A DNA stretch of 64,000 bases from 2-02-FULL-55-14 sp964473365 (GCA_964473365.1 CAYYOV010000006.1:1-64000), one strand, 5' to 3'. Numbered from the stretch's first letter, positions 43,720 to 53,213 are shown. Numbers and translations are program-made. Notes: generated from the letters alone by a model not told the origin.

Positions 43720-44817
43720 TCAGGCAGACGGTCCCAGGAGGATCTCCAGTTTGGGTGCCTGGATCCCGTCAACATTGCGGATGCTTACCTGTGCAGCGAG
43801 TTGCCGCGCGATGTCGCGGATGATGACCGACCGGGGCGACTCGGGTTCGCCATGAACCACCGGATGTCCCGCGTCTCCACCCACCCGGATCTTGGTGTCA
43901 ATCGGGATCTCGCCGAGGAAGGGTACGTTCAACTCGCCCGCAGTGCGTTTGCCCCCGCCGTTGTCGAAGATGTTCTCACGGTGTCCGCAATGCGTGCAGA
44001 CAAAGTATGACATGTTCTCAACGATGCCGAGCACCGGAACATTCACTTTGTTGAACATCACCAGTCCCTTTCGGGCATCGGCCAGTGCCACATCCTGAGG
44101 CGTCGTGACGATAACGGCGCCCGTGAGCGGGATCGTCTGAACGATCGTCAGTTGAATGTCTCCCGTGCCCGGCGGAAGGTCGAACACCAGGTAGTCCAGC
44201 TCGCCCCATTCCACGTCCCCCATGAACTGCTTGACGGCACCGCTCGCCATCGGGCCGCGCCAGATGACCGCCTGCATCGGGTCGACCAGGAACCCGATCG
44301 ACATGACCTTTACGCCGTACTTCTCGAGCGGATACAGCTTGTTCTGTGAGACCTTTGGCCGTTCGTTGATCCCGAACATGGTGGGGATGGATGGACCATA
44401 GATGTCTGCGTCCACGAGCCCCACCTTCGCCCCGTCCATTGCGAGCGAAACCGCGAGATTGACCGCGACGGTCGACTTGCCCACTCCCCCCTTGCCGCTG
44501 GCAACAGCGATGGTGTTCTTGACGCCCGGCAGGATCGCATCCTTCTGCGAGTGGGTGTGGGACGTCACACTCGAGGACAGCCGCACATCTATCTTTTTCA
44601 CCCCTTCGACGGTCGACCGGACTGCCTTCTCGCAATCAACGACGAATTGGTCACGGACTGGGCACGACGGCGTGGTCAGGACGAGGTCAAACGCGACGTC
44701 GCCACTCTGGATCGTGAGATTCTTCACGAATCCCAGCGTTACAATATCGCGATGAAGATCGGGGTCTCGGACAGCCCGCAGGCTTTGGAGGATGTTCTCT
44801 TCGTTCAACGGAAGCAT
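43720..44817 (-). CDS. Mrp/NBP35-family Fe-S carrier ATPase
   Basis: A 365-residue protein with an N-terminal DUF59/MIP18 domain (about 1-90, with SLRAVRDPDLHRDIVTLG). A P-loop ATPase follows (VASGKGGVGKSTV near residue 107) and the family CTHCGHRE, whose two Cys bridge a cluster between subunits. It transfers 4Fe-4S clusters. It is transcribed with the NifU-domain gene, 68 bp after purC. Confidence 0.94.
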   Translation of the reverse strand: MLPLNEENILQSLRAVRDPDLHRDIVTLGFVKNLTIQSGDVAFDLVLTTPSCPVRDQFVVDCEKAVRSTVEGVKKIDVRLSSSVTSHTHSQKDAILPGVKNTIAVASGKGGVGKSTVAVNLAVSLAMDGAKVGLVDADIYGPSIPTMFGINERPKVSQNKLYPLEKYGVKVMSIGFLVDPMQAVIWRGPMASGAVKQFMGDVEWGELDYLVFDLPPGTGDIQLTIVQTIPLTGAVIVTTPQDVALADARKGLVMFNKVNVPVLGIVENMSYFVCTHCGHRENIFDNGGGKRTAGELNVPFLGEIPIDTKIRVGGDAGHPVVHGEPESPRSVIIRDIARQLAAQVSIRNVDGIQAPKLEILLGPSA

Positions 44818-44885
44818 GGGTGGACCTTGATCACGGAAGTGAATGACAGTGTGTGTAGCGAAGGGGGCGCCTGCGGCGTTCCCCG

Positions 44886-45797
44886 TCAGAGCAATGAGCG
44901 ACCCGTCAGCCGCTTCAAGGCCTCAGCATAGAGCGCCGACGTCTTGAAGATCACATCGTCCGGAAGCTTCGGAGGAGGGGGCTGGCGGTTGAATTTGATA
45001 GAGTTGAGGTAGTCGCGCACGAACTGCTTATCGAAACTCTCCTGTGCTCGTCCTGGGGCATACCGATCCATCGGCCAGAACCGGGACGAATCAGGTGTCA
45101 GCAATTCATCGATGAGCATGATCTTGCCTTCGGCATCCAGGCCGAATTCCATTTTCGTGTCGGCGATGATGATACCCTTCGATTCAGCCTCCCGGGCCGC
45201 ACGCTGGTAGACAGCGATCGCAAGCGTACGGAGCTGCTCGGCATGGGGAGCACCGACGATCTCAACGACCCGGTCGAACGGGATGTTTTCGTCGTGCTTA
45301 CCCTGCAATTCTTTTGTCGCCGGCGTGAAGATCGGTTCAGGGAGCCGGTCAGACTCTACAAGTCCTTTCGGTAACGGGACCCCACACACGGAGCCGGATG
45401 CCTGATACTCCAGCCAACCCGATCCGGAAAGATATCCGCGTACGACGCATTCGATGGGGAACGGCTTGGCCTTCCGCACGAGCATCGAGCGATCTTCCAG
45501 GGCCTGCCAATGCGGCTTACAGGCCGGAGGATAGTCGTAGACGATCGTCGAGATCAGGTGGTTGGGCACGATGTCCGCCATCCGCCCGAACCAGTACTCA
45601 GAGATGAGCGTCAGGACCTTCCCTTTGAACGGGATCCCTTCGTTCATGATGACGTCGTAGGCCGAGAGCCGATCGGTCGCCACGATCAGGAGCTGACCGC
45701 CGACCTCGTAGATGTCACGGACCTTGCCGCTGTGGAGGTAGTTCAACCCCGCGAACGACGTCGAAGTAATGACGGAGACGTGATGAGGCGTGGACAT
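44886..45797 (-). CDS. purC: Phosphoribosylaminoimidazole-succinocarboxamide synthase
   Basis: A 303-residue SAICAR synthetase of purine synthesis, of the longer form. Motifs: SGKVRDIYEV, TDRLSAYDV, VRGYLSGSGW, IIIADTKMEFG, and LIDELLTPDSSRFW. No other pur gene adjoins it. It lies 18 bases after aat. Confidence 0.97.
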   Translation of the reverse strand: MSTPHHVSVITSTSFAGLNYLHSGKVRDIYEVGGQLLIVATDRLSAYDVIMNEGIPFKGKVLTLISEYWFGRMADIVPNHLISTIVYDYPPACKPHWQALEDRSMLVRKAKPFPIECVVRGYLSGSGWLEYQASGSVCGVPLPKGLVESDRLPEPIFTPATKELQGKHDENIPFDRVVEIVGAPHAEQLRTLAIAVYQRAAREAESKGIIIADTKMEFGLDAEGKIMLIDELLTPDSSRFWPMDRYAPGRAQESFDKQFVRDYLNSIKFNRQPPPPKLPDDVIFKTSALYAEALKRLTGRSLL

Positions 45798-45815
45798 GGG
45801 CTTCGGTCTGGTTGT

Positions 45816-46421
45816 TCAAGGTGCGAGGACTGCTTTGATCGCCAGCGCCGCGCGCAGCCGGCGGAGATATTCGGCACGGGGGATCTCGATCGCACCAAAA
45901 CGCTGCAAGTGAGGCGTCAAGAATTGAATGTCCAGCAGGCGGAACCCCCGTTCGCGCATCCGACCGACGAGGGCCGCCAACGCGGCCGTCGAGGCGTCAC
46001 GGGAGCGGCTGAACATCGACTCGCCGAAGAACGCACCTCCGAGGGCTACTCCGTAGAGGCCCCCTGCCAGGGCGCCATCCTTCCAGGCCTCAACACAGTG
46101 GGCCTTGCCTGCGCGAAAGAGTGCCTCATACGCCCCGATGATCGCAGGCACGATCCAGATTTCCGAACGTTCCGCACACGAGCGGATGACTGCCGGGAAG
46201 TCTGAATCCCACCGGACCTCGTACGTACCACGACGGACCATCGAACGAAGCGATCGCGGAATCCGAAATTCTTCCAACTCGATGATGGCCCTCGGGTCCG
46301 GAGCGTACCAAGCGATCTCCCCCGTGGCTTCATCCCCCATCGGAAAGACACCGACACGATACGCTTGCTCGACCAGCTCCGGGTCGAGGGCTGGTCTGCC
46401 GTTTGCAGCCGTCGTACTCAC
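45816..46421 (-). CDS. aat: Leucyl/phenylalanyl-tRNA-protein transferase
   Basis: A 201-residue N-end-rule enzyme, adding Leu or Phe to proteins with basic N-termini. Family motifs: GVFPMGDE, the WYAPDPRAII segment, and GGLYGVALGGAFFGESMFSR. It overlaps the quinone reductase gene by four bases. Confidence 0.96.
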   Translation of the reverse strand: MSTTAANGRPALDPELVEQAYRVGVFPMGDEATGEIAWYAPDPRAIIELEEFRIPRSLRSMVRRGTYEVRWDSDFPAVIRSCAERSEIWIVPAIIGAYEALFRAGKAHCVEAWKDGALAGGLYGVALGGAFFGESMFSRSRDASTAALAALVGRMRERGFRLLDIQFLTPHLQRFGAIEIPRAEYLRRLRAALAIKAVLAP

Positions 46422-47455
46422 CCTGGTGTGGACACGTCGATGACGATCTTGCCCGTGCTCCTACGACTTTGCATCCAGGCATGTGCGTCGACGATCTTGT
46501 CGAACGGAAAGACCGCGCCGATGACAGGAGCGACTGCCTTGGCCTTCCATAATTTGAGCAACGCTTCGGCCGCTGCCTGAAGGTACGCCGATCGCTCTGC
46601 CAGGAAATAGAGATTGAACCCCATCAACGAAACATTCCGAGACGGCAGCGTCGGCGGGTAGATCAGCGGCGTGGCCGCGGCCTCCTTGAGGAGACGCCAT
46701 CGGCCCAGTCGACGTGGTCCCGTGACTGACGCAAAGCCGAACAACACATATCGTCCCATCGGGGCCAGTGACTTCCACGAATCACGAAAGAGCGTACCAC
46801 CGACGGAATCGAGGACGACGTCGATCCCTTTGCCCCCGGTCAATGCTCGTAGTCGATCTGCGATCCGTCCGTTGCCCGATAGGATCGTCTCTGTTGCGCC
46901 ATGTTGGCGGGCCACATCCAGCTTCTCGTCCGTGGATGCCGTGGCGATGGTTCTGGCGCGCCAGTGCTTGAGCAATTGGAGCGCTGCAGTGCCAACCCCG
47001 CCTGCCGCTGCATGCACGAGAACTGTCTCGCCGGGGCCGACCTGGCCGAGCGTCCGAAGTCCGTGGTAGGCGCTTAGATACGTGACGCTGAACGAGGCCG
47101 CTTCGTGGTCGCTCATTCCGGCCGGAACCCGCCGAACGAATTCGGCAGGCACACAGACCTCCTCGGCATACGCACCTTGCCGCGAGAAACCCATGACGCG
47201 GTCTCCGCGGCGAACCGAACGCACACCAGGTGCCAGCTCGATGACGTCACCGCAGAACTCGATACCCGGAACGAACGGCGGGCTAGGGATGCTCGGATAG
47301 ACCCCGAGTCGAGCCATCACATCGGCAAAATTCATCCCGATCGTTCGGACCCGAACTCGGATACTGCCCGGAGCCAGGACCGGAGCCGGGAGCTCACGGA
47401 ATTGCAGCACCTCTGGGGGGCCGAACCGCGTGATGACGGCCGCCCGCATGCTCAA
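46418..47455 (-). CDS. Zinc-binding dehydrogenase / quinone reductase
   Basis: A 345-residue MDR-superfamily oxidoreductase. GroES-like N-terminal part (about 1-130) and a Rossmann half with VLVHAAAGGVGTAALQLLKH. The catalytic zinc Cys is absent, so it resembles NADPH:quinone reductases and VAT-1-like proteins. It lies inside the pfkA operon and overlaps pfkA by four bases. The substrate is unknown. Confidence 0.85.
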   Translation of the reverse strand: MSMRAAVITRFGPPEVLQFRELPAPVLAPGSIRVRVRTIGMNFADVMARLGVYPSIPSPPFVPGIEFCGDVIELAPGVRSVRRGDRVMGFSRQGAYAEEVCVPAEFVRRVPAGMSDHEAASFSVTYLSAYHGLRTLGQVGPGETVLVHAAAGGVGTAALQLLKHWRARTIATASTDEKLDVARQHGATETILSGNGRIADRLRALTGGKGIDVVLDSVGGTLFRDSWKSLAPMGRYVLFGFASVTGPRRLGRWRLLKEAAATPLIYPPTLPSRNVSLMGFNLYFLAERSAYLQAAAEALLKLWKAKAVAPVIGAVFPFDKIVDAHAWMQSRRSTGKIVIDVSTPG

Positions 47456-48549
47456 TCGCCGAACGATGTACCAACAGCGCGCGCGGCAAGGATCAACTGC
47501 GAATCGGGAGGTACGGTCCGCAATTGCAGGATCGCCTCTTTGACCGGAACAGCCGTTACTTCCGTCCCGCGCAGGCTCACCATGTGTCCGAAGCGGCCCT
47601 CGGACGCGATCTGCAACGCCATTGACCCGAAGCGCGTTGCCAGTACCCGGTCATGCGCGGTCGGACTACCGCCACGTTGAACATGCCCCAGGACGGCAAC
47701 GCGCGTCTCGAGGCCGGTGTTATCCTGGATCATTCGTCCAACGTACTCGCCAATGCCTCCGAGACGGATAGGATCAGTCCGTTTCTTGTCCGTTTCCTTG
47801 ACCACGATATCGCCCTGCGCCGGCTTCGCCCCTTCGGCGACCGCAACGATGCTGAAGCGACTTCCCCGTTTTCCCCGCTTCAGGACGTGCTCATACACCT
47901 TGTTCCAGTTGAATGGGATCTCAGGGATCAGAATGACATCCGCGCCCCCTGCCAGACCGGCCGAAAGTGCGATCCATCCTGCGTACCGACCCATCAGTTC
48001 GATGATCATCACCCGATGGTGCGCTGACGCGGTTGTGTGGAGTCGGTCGATCGCTTCCGTGGCCACGCTCACTGCCGAATCGAACCCGAAGGTGACGTCG
48101 GTGGCCGACAGGTCATTGTCGATCGTCTTCGGTACGCCGACCATATTCAGGCCCCGTTCCGTGAACCGATCGACGATGTGCATTGTTCCGTCGCCGCCGA
48201 TCGCGAACAGAGCATCCAGCTGCCAGTCCTTGTAATTCCGAATCGCGTGGTCGGAATAGTCGTAGACCTCGATCCCGGAGGGGGTCTCGACGGGGAATTG
48301 GAACGGATTGCCTTTGTTCGAGGTGCCCAGGATCGTGCCTCCCAGGTTGACGATGCCGCCGATGTCCTTCGGACTGAGCTCCCTGGCACGGCCTTCGACG
48401 AAACCCTCGAATCCGTCCTCAATCCCGATGACGGTCGCCCCAAAGTACTGCATTGCCGGCTTGGCGATCCCCCGAATTACTGCGTTGAGGCCGGGACAAT
48501 CCCCGCCTCCTGTAAGGATCCCAACGCGCCGTAGCTTCATCTTTGTCAT
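47452..48549 (-). CDS. pfkA: 6-phosphofructokinase
   Basis: A 365-residue PfkA with GILTGGGDCPGLNA, IGGDGTM and PKTIDNDL. The position that separates ATP from PPi enzymes is Gly in GGDGT, favouring ATP; the Lys of PKTIDND is more usual in PPi-linked and mixed-substrate forms. Starts at ATG 48549 (an ATG at 48540 is also possible); a longer start at 48621 is excluded because the promoter lies at 48597-48625. It heads the operon pfkA to nifU. Confidence 0.93.
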   Translation of the reverse strand: MTKMKLRRVGILTGGGDCPGLNAVIRGIAKPAMQYFGATVIGIEDGFEGFVEGRARELSPKDIGGIVNLGGTILGTSNKGNPFQFPVETPSGIEVYDYSDHAIRNYKDWQLDALFAIGGDGTMHIVDRFTERGLNMVGVPKTIDNDLSATDVTFGFDSAVSVATEAIDRLHTTASAHHRVMIIELMGRYAGWIALSAGLAGGADVILIPEIPFNWNKVYEHVLKRGKRGSRFSIVAVAEGAKPAQGDIVVKETDKKRTDPIRLGGIGEYVGRMIQDNTGLETRVAVLGHVQRGGSPTAHDRVLATRFGSMALQIASEGRFGHMVSLRGTEVTAVPVKEAILQLRTVPPDSQLILAARAVGTSFGD

Positions 48550-48596
48550 AAACGAGACGTCTTTCTCATGTTTTCCTTCGTGCCTCTTAGGTATGT

Positions 48597-48625
48597 AAGA
48601 TACGAAGGAAAGACAGGGCAATCAA
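48597..48625 (-). promoter_or_regulatory. Promoter of pfkA
   Basis: On the minus strand TTGATT (48625-48620), 17 bp, TATCTT (48602-48597), with CTTCG before it. The predicted start near 48590 leaves a leader of about 41 bases. Confidence 0.72.
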
Positions 48626-48660
48626 AAATCTGCCTGGTCGGCACAACCGCATGAAAAGCA

Positions 48661-48692
48661 ACGGGCCTCTTCGGTGGTTCGAAGAGGCCCGT
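48661..48692 (-). terminator. Terminator after the duplicated membrane protein gene
   Basis: A perfect 13-bp stem (48661-48673 with 48680-48692), six-base loop, then TGCTTTTC on the minus strand. Confidence 0.85.
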
Positions 48693-48713
48693 ACACAAGA
48701 CGCTAAGTGACCG

Positions 48714-49499
48714 CTACTCGGTCGTGCCCGTTTGCCGGCTTTCTTGATACTTCTCACCCAGCCAGGCCCCAAGAAGCGAGAAGAGGAACCCGAGGGCCAG
48801 TCCTGAGATCAGATTGTCCGCCGCGATCGGCAAGTTGATGCCGAACTCGAGGAAGACCCAGTCGATGATGACCGTGAAGATACCGGCGATGGCGGGTTCT
48901 TTGAGCGTAACGCCGGGAGATTTGTAACCTACAATAAAGCCCGTGACCATAAAAGAGATCAGGAAGGCCACAAGTGCTACGCTCATATTGACCTGGAAGA
49001 TCGGAGCGGTCAGGAAGACGAATAGGGCGTTCAACGCAAACCCGATCACGACTCCGGAAAGGACCCATTTCCAATGAATGATATCATCGGCCTTTTCCTC
49101 TTCGGTGGCGGCGGTATCGTCACCCTGCAGTTTTTCGCCTGCCCATGCGCCGGCGAGCGAGAACCCCACACCCAAACAGAGGAGCAGGAAGTCGATGAAC
49201 TTGTCTGCAACGAAGTTCTCCTGGTCACCGGAGACGACCATCAGAAGCATGATCAGTACCATAACGATCGCGCCGGCAATGCCCGCTTCGCGGATCGTCA
49301 CACCGGGCGAGAAATAGCCGACGATCACGCCAGTCATCGAAAATCCGACCATCATCACGAGCGTCTGGATGGCGGGGCTATGGAACACCGGGGCAACGAT
49401 GTAGTACGAAGCCCCGACGATGATGAGTCCGGCGATGACGCCGGCGATGACCCATTTCCATTCCATGCCGGTGGCGGGCGTTGCGGTGCTATCGGACAT
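48714..49499 (-). CDS. Internally duplicated membrane protein
   Basis: A 261-residue protein with two similar halves, residues about 14-124 and 143-251, each with three or four helices. Matching features are WKWV (14 and 143), GYFSPGVTIREAGIAG (61-76) versus GYKSPGVTLKEPAIAG (191-206), and GAWAGEK (117-123) versus GAWLGEK (244-250). The linker is acidic (DDTAATEEEKADD). I do not recognise a family. A perfect Shine-Dalgarno (AGGAGGT) lies at 49503-49509, and a weaker promoter (TTGACC, 18 bp, AATCTT) is at 49516-49545. It is alone in its transcript, with a terminator after it. Confidence 0.8.
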   Translation of the reverse strand: MSDSTATPATGMEWKWVIAGVIAGLIIVGASYYIVAPVFHSPAIQTLVMMVGFSMTGVIVGYFSPGVTIREAGIAGAIVMVLIMLLMVVSGDQENFVADKFIDFLLLCLGVGFSLAGAWAGEKLQGDDTAATEEEKADDIIHWKWVLSGVVIGFALNALFVFLTAPIFQVNMSVALVAFLISFMVTGFIVGYKSPGVTLKEPAIAGIFTVIIDWVFLEFGINLPIAADNLISGLALGFLFSLLGAWLGEKYQESRQTGTTE

Positions 49500-49502
49500 G
49501 CG

Positions 49503-49509
49503 ACCTCCT
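49503..49509 (-). promoter_or_regulatory. Strong Shine-Dalgarno site
   Basis: AGGAGGT on the minus strand, three bases before the ATG at 49499. It is a strong match but unusually close to the start codon. Confidence 0.75.
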
Positions 49510-49515
49510 GGGGGT

Positions 49516-49545
49516 AAGATTCGAGTGAGTAAAAAACCGGGTCAA
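49516..49545 (-). promoter_or_regulatory. Candidate promoter of the duplicated membrane protein gene
   Basis: On the minus strand TTGACC (49545-49540), 18 bp, AATCTT (49521-49516). Both the spacer and the first -10 base differ from the other promoters. Confidence 0.4.
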
Positions 49546-49588
49546 TATCGGCAATGGCGCCTCAAAAATCAAATAATCCGGCTTGCGG

Positions 49589-50752
49589 TCAGCCTTCCGG
49601 GGGGAGGTGTTTGGTCCCCCCATCTTGCAGTTGTTGCACACCGTCAAGTTTATCCGAGAAGACACCCAGTTGCCGTTCTGCTTTGTCGTACGAGTTCTTT
49701 GCATTCGTGAGATGCGTCCCTAGCGTGTCGAATGCGTCGCTGAACTTTTTGAGCTCGCCGTCGAGCCGTTTCAGGCTGGCAATGATCTCCTGGGCGCTTG
49801 CCTCCACTTGCAGGCCGCGAAAACCAAGCGCAATCACCCGAAGATGCGCGTAGAATGAGTTGGGCGAAACGGGCACCACATGACGGCTCATAGCGTATCC
49901 ATAGATGCCATCTTCTCCCTCGAATTTTTCGTCCTTGATGATCGTCTCGTAGTAGATGTTCTCTGCAGGGACATACATCAGGGCAAAGTCGAACGTCCCC
50001 TCGTCGGGAACGATATATTTCTTGGCGATGTCATCGATGTGCTTTTTGACATCGGTGCGGAATGCCCGGGTGGCTGTCGAGCGTTCCTGGTCCGACGTCG
50101 CCATCGCCATCTTCCGGAAGTTTTCGAGGGGAAATTTGGAGTCCACCGGAACCATCCCCCCCGATGTCTGAATGATCGCGTCCACCTTTTCTCCGCTACG
50201 GAACTTGTACTGCGTCTTGTATGCATTCACAGGGAGCACTTGGCGCAGCAGGTCTTCCAGCAGGAGTTCGCCCAGTCCACCCCGGAGTTTCGGAGCCTTC
50301 AACAGCTCCTCCAGCTTTGACACGCTCTGGCCCAGTTCCTTGATATCCTGCGTCGCGCGACCCAGGTCACCCAATTGCCGTTGCACATCCTGAATCACCT
50401 TCGCAGCATTGTCGAGACGGCTTCCGACCTGCCCGGTGTTGTTCTGCATCTGTGAGGTCACACCCTGCAGATGCGTGTTGACGGTCGCCAACTGTTGACC
50501 GACCTGGTCCGTGGTCACGCGAAGGGTTTGCATCATTGAATCTTGCGTCGATCGCAACGCCTGGGACACGCTCTCCGCAGTTCCACGGAGGCTGAGCTGC
50601 ATCTCCGAACGCAGATTGTCGATCTGCTGCTGGACCAACAACGCGGTCTCCGGCGCCGCGGATGGGAGTTCCCCTCGTCGTCGCCACAAGACCAGAACGG
50701 TTGACGCCAGTGCTGCGACTGCCGCCACGAGTATCATCTCAAATGGGGTCAT
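49589..50752 (-). CDS. rmuC: DNA recombination protein RmuC
   Basis: A 387-residue protein with an N-terminal membrane helix (about 5-24), a long helical coiled-coil (about 35-150), and the RmuC nuclease-like domain from about residue 180. The latter has YKTQYKFRSGEKVDAIIQTSGGMVPVDSKFPLE, including the conserved VDSKFP. RmuC limits inversions at short inverted repeats in E. coli. It is four bases after the acyltransferase gene. Confidence 0.92.
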   Translation of the reverse strand: MTPFEMILVAAVAALASTVLVLWRRRGELPSAAPETALLVQQQIDNLRSEMQLSLRGTAESVSQALRSTQDSMMQTLRVTTDQVGQQLATVNTHLQGVTSQMQNNTGQVGSRLDNAAKVIQDVQRQLGDLGRATQDIKELGQSVSKLEELLKAPKLRGGLGELLLEDLLRQVLPVNAYKTQYKFRSGEKVDAIIQTSGGMVPVDSKFPLENFRKMAMATSDQERSTATRAFRTDVKKHIDDIAKKYIVPDEGTFDFALMYVPAENIYYETIIKDEKFEGEDGIYGYAMSRHVVPVSPNSFYAHLRVIALGFRGLQVEASAQEIIASLKRLDGELKKFSDAFDTLGTHLTNAKNSYDKAERQLGVFSDKLDGVQQLQDGGTKHLPPEG

Positions 50753-50756
50753 AGGA

Positions 50757-51890
50757 TCATCGAACGAAGAAGATCACCGTGCCAATGACAACGGCGGCAT
50801 AGAAACTCCATCTCGCCGTCATAGGCGACCGGCGTTTCCAGCCCTGCCAAGCCCACGCTGTCGTGATCATGACCGCCATCAGCCCGACGGTCAGCACTAC
50901 GACGACGTGCGGCTCGAATCGTTGCTTGTAATGCCACGCGAAGCTGGAACCATCGATCCAGTCGCCATAGATGATCATGAGATGGAACACATAGACCTGC
51001 AGCGATTCCCGGCTGACATCGCGGAAGATGAACGGCGGCTCGGGACGGCGCTGCGACCAATGCCCTGCGGCGGACACGAGGGCCAAGATGACTCCGAGCC
51101 GTTCAATGACGAACCACGGATTGGCGCGGACATGGACACCTGGGAGCGCGAACGGAAGCTCGGTCCATCTGACACATCCAGCCCCGATCGCCATCGCTGC
51201 ACCGATCCATCCGACGGTCATAATCCATTGCCGTGCAACACCGTCGTCACCCGTTTTCGGATACGACGCCGCCGTCAGCGCGCCGGCCATCAGGAACGCG
51301 AGCCACGGAAACAGGGGGAACTGAGAATACGGCGTCCCGTTGACATACGCGGCGATCGCGGCTGGGAGGGCCGCCTGCGCATCCCATCCCCAGGTCAACG
51401 GGGCCACCACGACAGCCCCGATGCCGATCACCCACGCGCTGCGGATCAGGCCAGTGACTCCGCCGAAGAATTCCCTGGCCAAGAGCAGGAGGATCAGTCC
51501 GACGGCGATTGTGTGGAGAATATCGGCCTGCAGGAATCGAAGCCAGCCCGCATCCGAGATGACGGCGAATTTCGACCAGCCATACCCGGGCAAATGGAGG
51601 AGATACCCGGAGAAAAGGACGAGCCCGATCCGCTTGAGGTTCTTCAGGACGCGTCCGAAGCGGTCCTCTGCGCCATCCCGTTTCGCTCGGTCGGACGTGA
51701 GGGCGAACGCGAACCCTGCGGCGAACAAGAACGCCGGAGCTACGAGACCATTCACGTAGTTCAGAACGGGGAACCACCACGCATCACGCGCGGGCGCCAC
51801 GAGGAACGCGTTAACGACGTGGACCTCGATCATCACGAGGGCCGCGCCGCCACGCAAGAGGTCAAGGAATGTCAGCCGGGACGACGCCAT
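50757..51890 (-). CDS. DUF1624-type membrane acyltransferase
   Basis: A 377-residue membrane protein with about ten helices. The N-terminus RLTFLDLLRGGAALVMIEVH matches the heparan-alpha-glucosaminide N-acetyltransferase-like (DUF1624, YeiB-like) family, with the His at the end of that stretch the likely catalytic one. Acetylation of an envelope glycan is a family-based guess; the substrate is unknown. It lies 64 bp after kbl. Confidence 0.82.
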   Translation of the reverse strand: MASSRLTFLDLLRGGAALVMIEVHVVNAFLVAPARDAWWFPVLNYVNGLVAPAFLFAAGFAFALTSDRAKRDGAEDRFGRVLKNLKRIGLVLFSGYLLHLPGYGWSKFAVISDAGWLRFLQADILHTIAVGLILLLLAREFFGGVTGLIRSAWVIGIGAVVVAPLTWGWDAQAALPAAIAAYVNGTPYSQFPLFPWLAFLMAGALTAASYPKTGDDGVARQWIMTVGWIGAAMAIGAGCVRWTELPFALPGVHVRANPWFVIERLGVILALVSAAGHWSQRRPEPPFIFRDVSRESLQVYVFHLMIIYGDWIDGSSFAWHYKQRFEPHVVVVLTVGLMAVMITTAWAWQGWKRRSPMTARWSFYAAVVIGTVIFFVR

Positions 51891-51954
51891 GCGATCGGGA
51901 TCGGGGGAGGATGGCGCCGTGCCGTTCGTGCGCTCGGCGGCCGTTCCATCCGCG

Positions 51955-53169
51955 TCAGATCACGCCCAGCTTCTTGCCGACCTTGTGGAACGCCGATAGC
52001 GCGCGATCAAGGTCCGCCGTGGTGTGTGCGGCCGAGATCTGTGCTCGCAGCCGTGCGTGGCCATGGGGCACCACCGGGAACCATAGTCCCTTGATGTAGA
52101 CGCCGGCCTTCAGCAATTCCATGCTCATTTTCTGAGCCACCTCAGCCTCACCAAGCATGACAGGAACCACCGGGTGAATCCCCTCCAGGATCCGGAAGCC
52201 CAGGGTCTGGATCTCGCGGCGGAACATGGCAGTGTTGCTCTGCAGACGCCGAACGATCGAGCGGTCTTTCTTGAGAAGGTCGAGCGCCGCGATCGAGGCC
52301 ACGACGATGGATGGCGGAAGCGAATTCGAAAAGACGTAGGTCCGGGCCTTTTGACGCAGGTAGGCGATCATCTCCTTCGTCCCGCTGATGAAGCCTCCAG
52401 CTGAGCCGCCGATCGCCTTGCCAAGCGTCCCGATCGTCACATCCACCTTCCCCACAAGGCCGAAGTGCTCGGCCGTCCCGCGACCTGTCTTCCCCATCAC
52501 CCCGATACCGTGACAGTCGTCCACGAACAGCATGGCTTGATGCTTCGCCGCGAGCTCAACGATCCTGGGAAGAGGGGCCATATCACCTTCCATGCTGAAT
52601 ACGCCGTCCGTCGCGATCATGCGAACCCGGTAGTCCTTGCCTTTGTCTTCCTCCAGCAATCGTTCGAGGTGTGCCACATCGTTGTGCTCGTAGATCTTCT
52701 TGTCCGTGACCTCGGCCCGGGACAGACGCTGCCCGTCGATGATGCTGGCATGATTCAGACGGTCGCTGTAGATGACGTCCTTGTACGTTTCGCGGCCCAT
52801 CTTTTCGTTCGTGATCGCCGAGAAGAACCCGACATTTGCGGCGAACGAGGAGGAAAAGAGGATCGTATCCTCGGCTCCCACGAATGCCGAGAGCTTGCGT
52901 TCCAGTTGCTGATGGATGGTCTGCGTACCGCAGAGGAACCGTGCCGATGCCACGCCGTAGCCGAACTTCTTGATCCCCTCGATGGCGGCGGCCCGGATCG
53001 CCGGATGATTCGACATGCCGAGGTAATTGTTCGACGCGAGCATCACCACGTCTTTTCCCCCCACATTCACCCGACCACCCTGGGCAGAACGTAGCGGAGT
53101 CTCGTACTTGTACGTCTGCGACGCTTCCATGCGTCGCAGTTCTTCAGCAAGCAATGCATTCGGGGTCAT
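51955..53169 (-). CDS. kbl: Glycine C-acetyltransferase (2-amino-3-ketobutyrate CoA ligase)
   Basis: A 404-residue alpha-oxoamine synthase. ATG at 53169 gives MTPNALLAEELRR; longer frames are not credible. PLP site: SNNYLGMSNHP, FVDDCHGIGVMG, and TLGKAIGGSAGG with the Schiff-base Lys. The C-terminus VPVMLGEAEVAQ and FPVVPHGHARLRAQ favours Kbl over BioF. No threonine dehydrogenase lies beside it. Confidence 0.93.
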   Translation of the reverse strand: MTPNALLAEELRRMEASQTYKYETPLRSAQGGRVNVGGKDVVMLASNNYLGMSNHPAIRAAAIEGIKKFGYGVASARFLCGTQTIHQQLERKLSAFVGAEDTILFSSSFAANVGFFSAITNEKMGRETYKDVIYSDRLNHASIIDGQRLSRAEVTDKKIYEHNDVAHLERLLEEDKGKDYRVRMIATDGVFSMEGDMAPLPRIVELAAKHQAMLFVDDCHGIGVMGKTGRGTAEHFGLVGKVDVTIGTLGKAIGGSAGGFISGTKEMIAYLRQKARTYVFSNSLPPSIVVASIAALDLLKKDRSIVRRLQSNTAMFRREIQTLGFRILEGIHPVVPVMLGEAEVAQKMSMELLKAGVYIKGLWFPVVPHGHARLRAQISAAHTTADLDRALSAFHKVGKKLGVI

Positions 53170-53213
53170 GTGTGTTCCTGTCGATGTGCAGCTTCGGAGG
53201 CGGGCGGTAGGCG

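Noticed and set aside
44863..44884. GC-rich hairpin between purC and the Mrp gene as a terminator
   Set aside because: The stem has an asymmetric bulge and no U-run. The genes are probably one operon.
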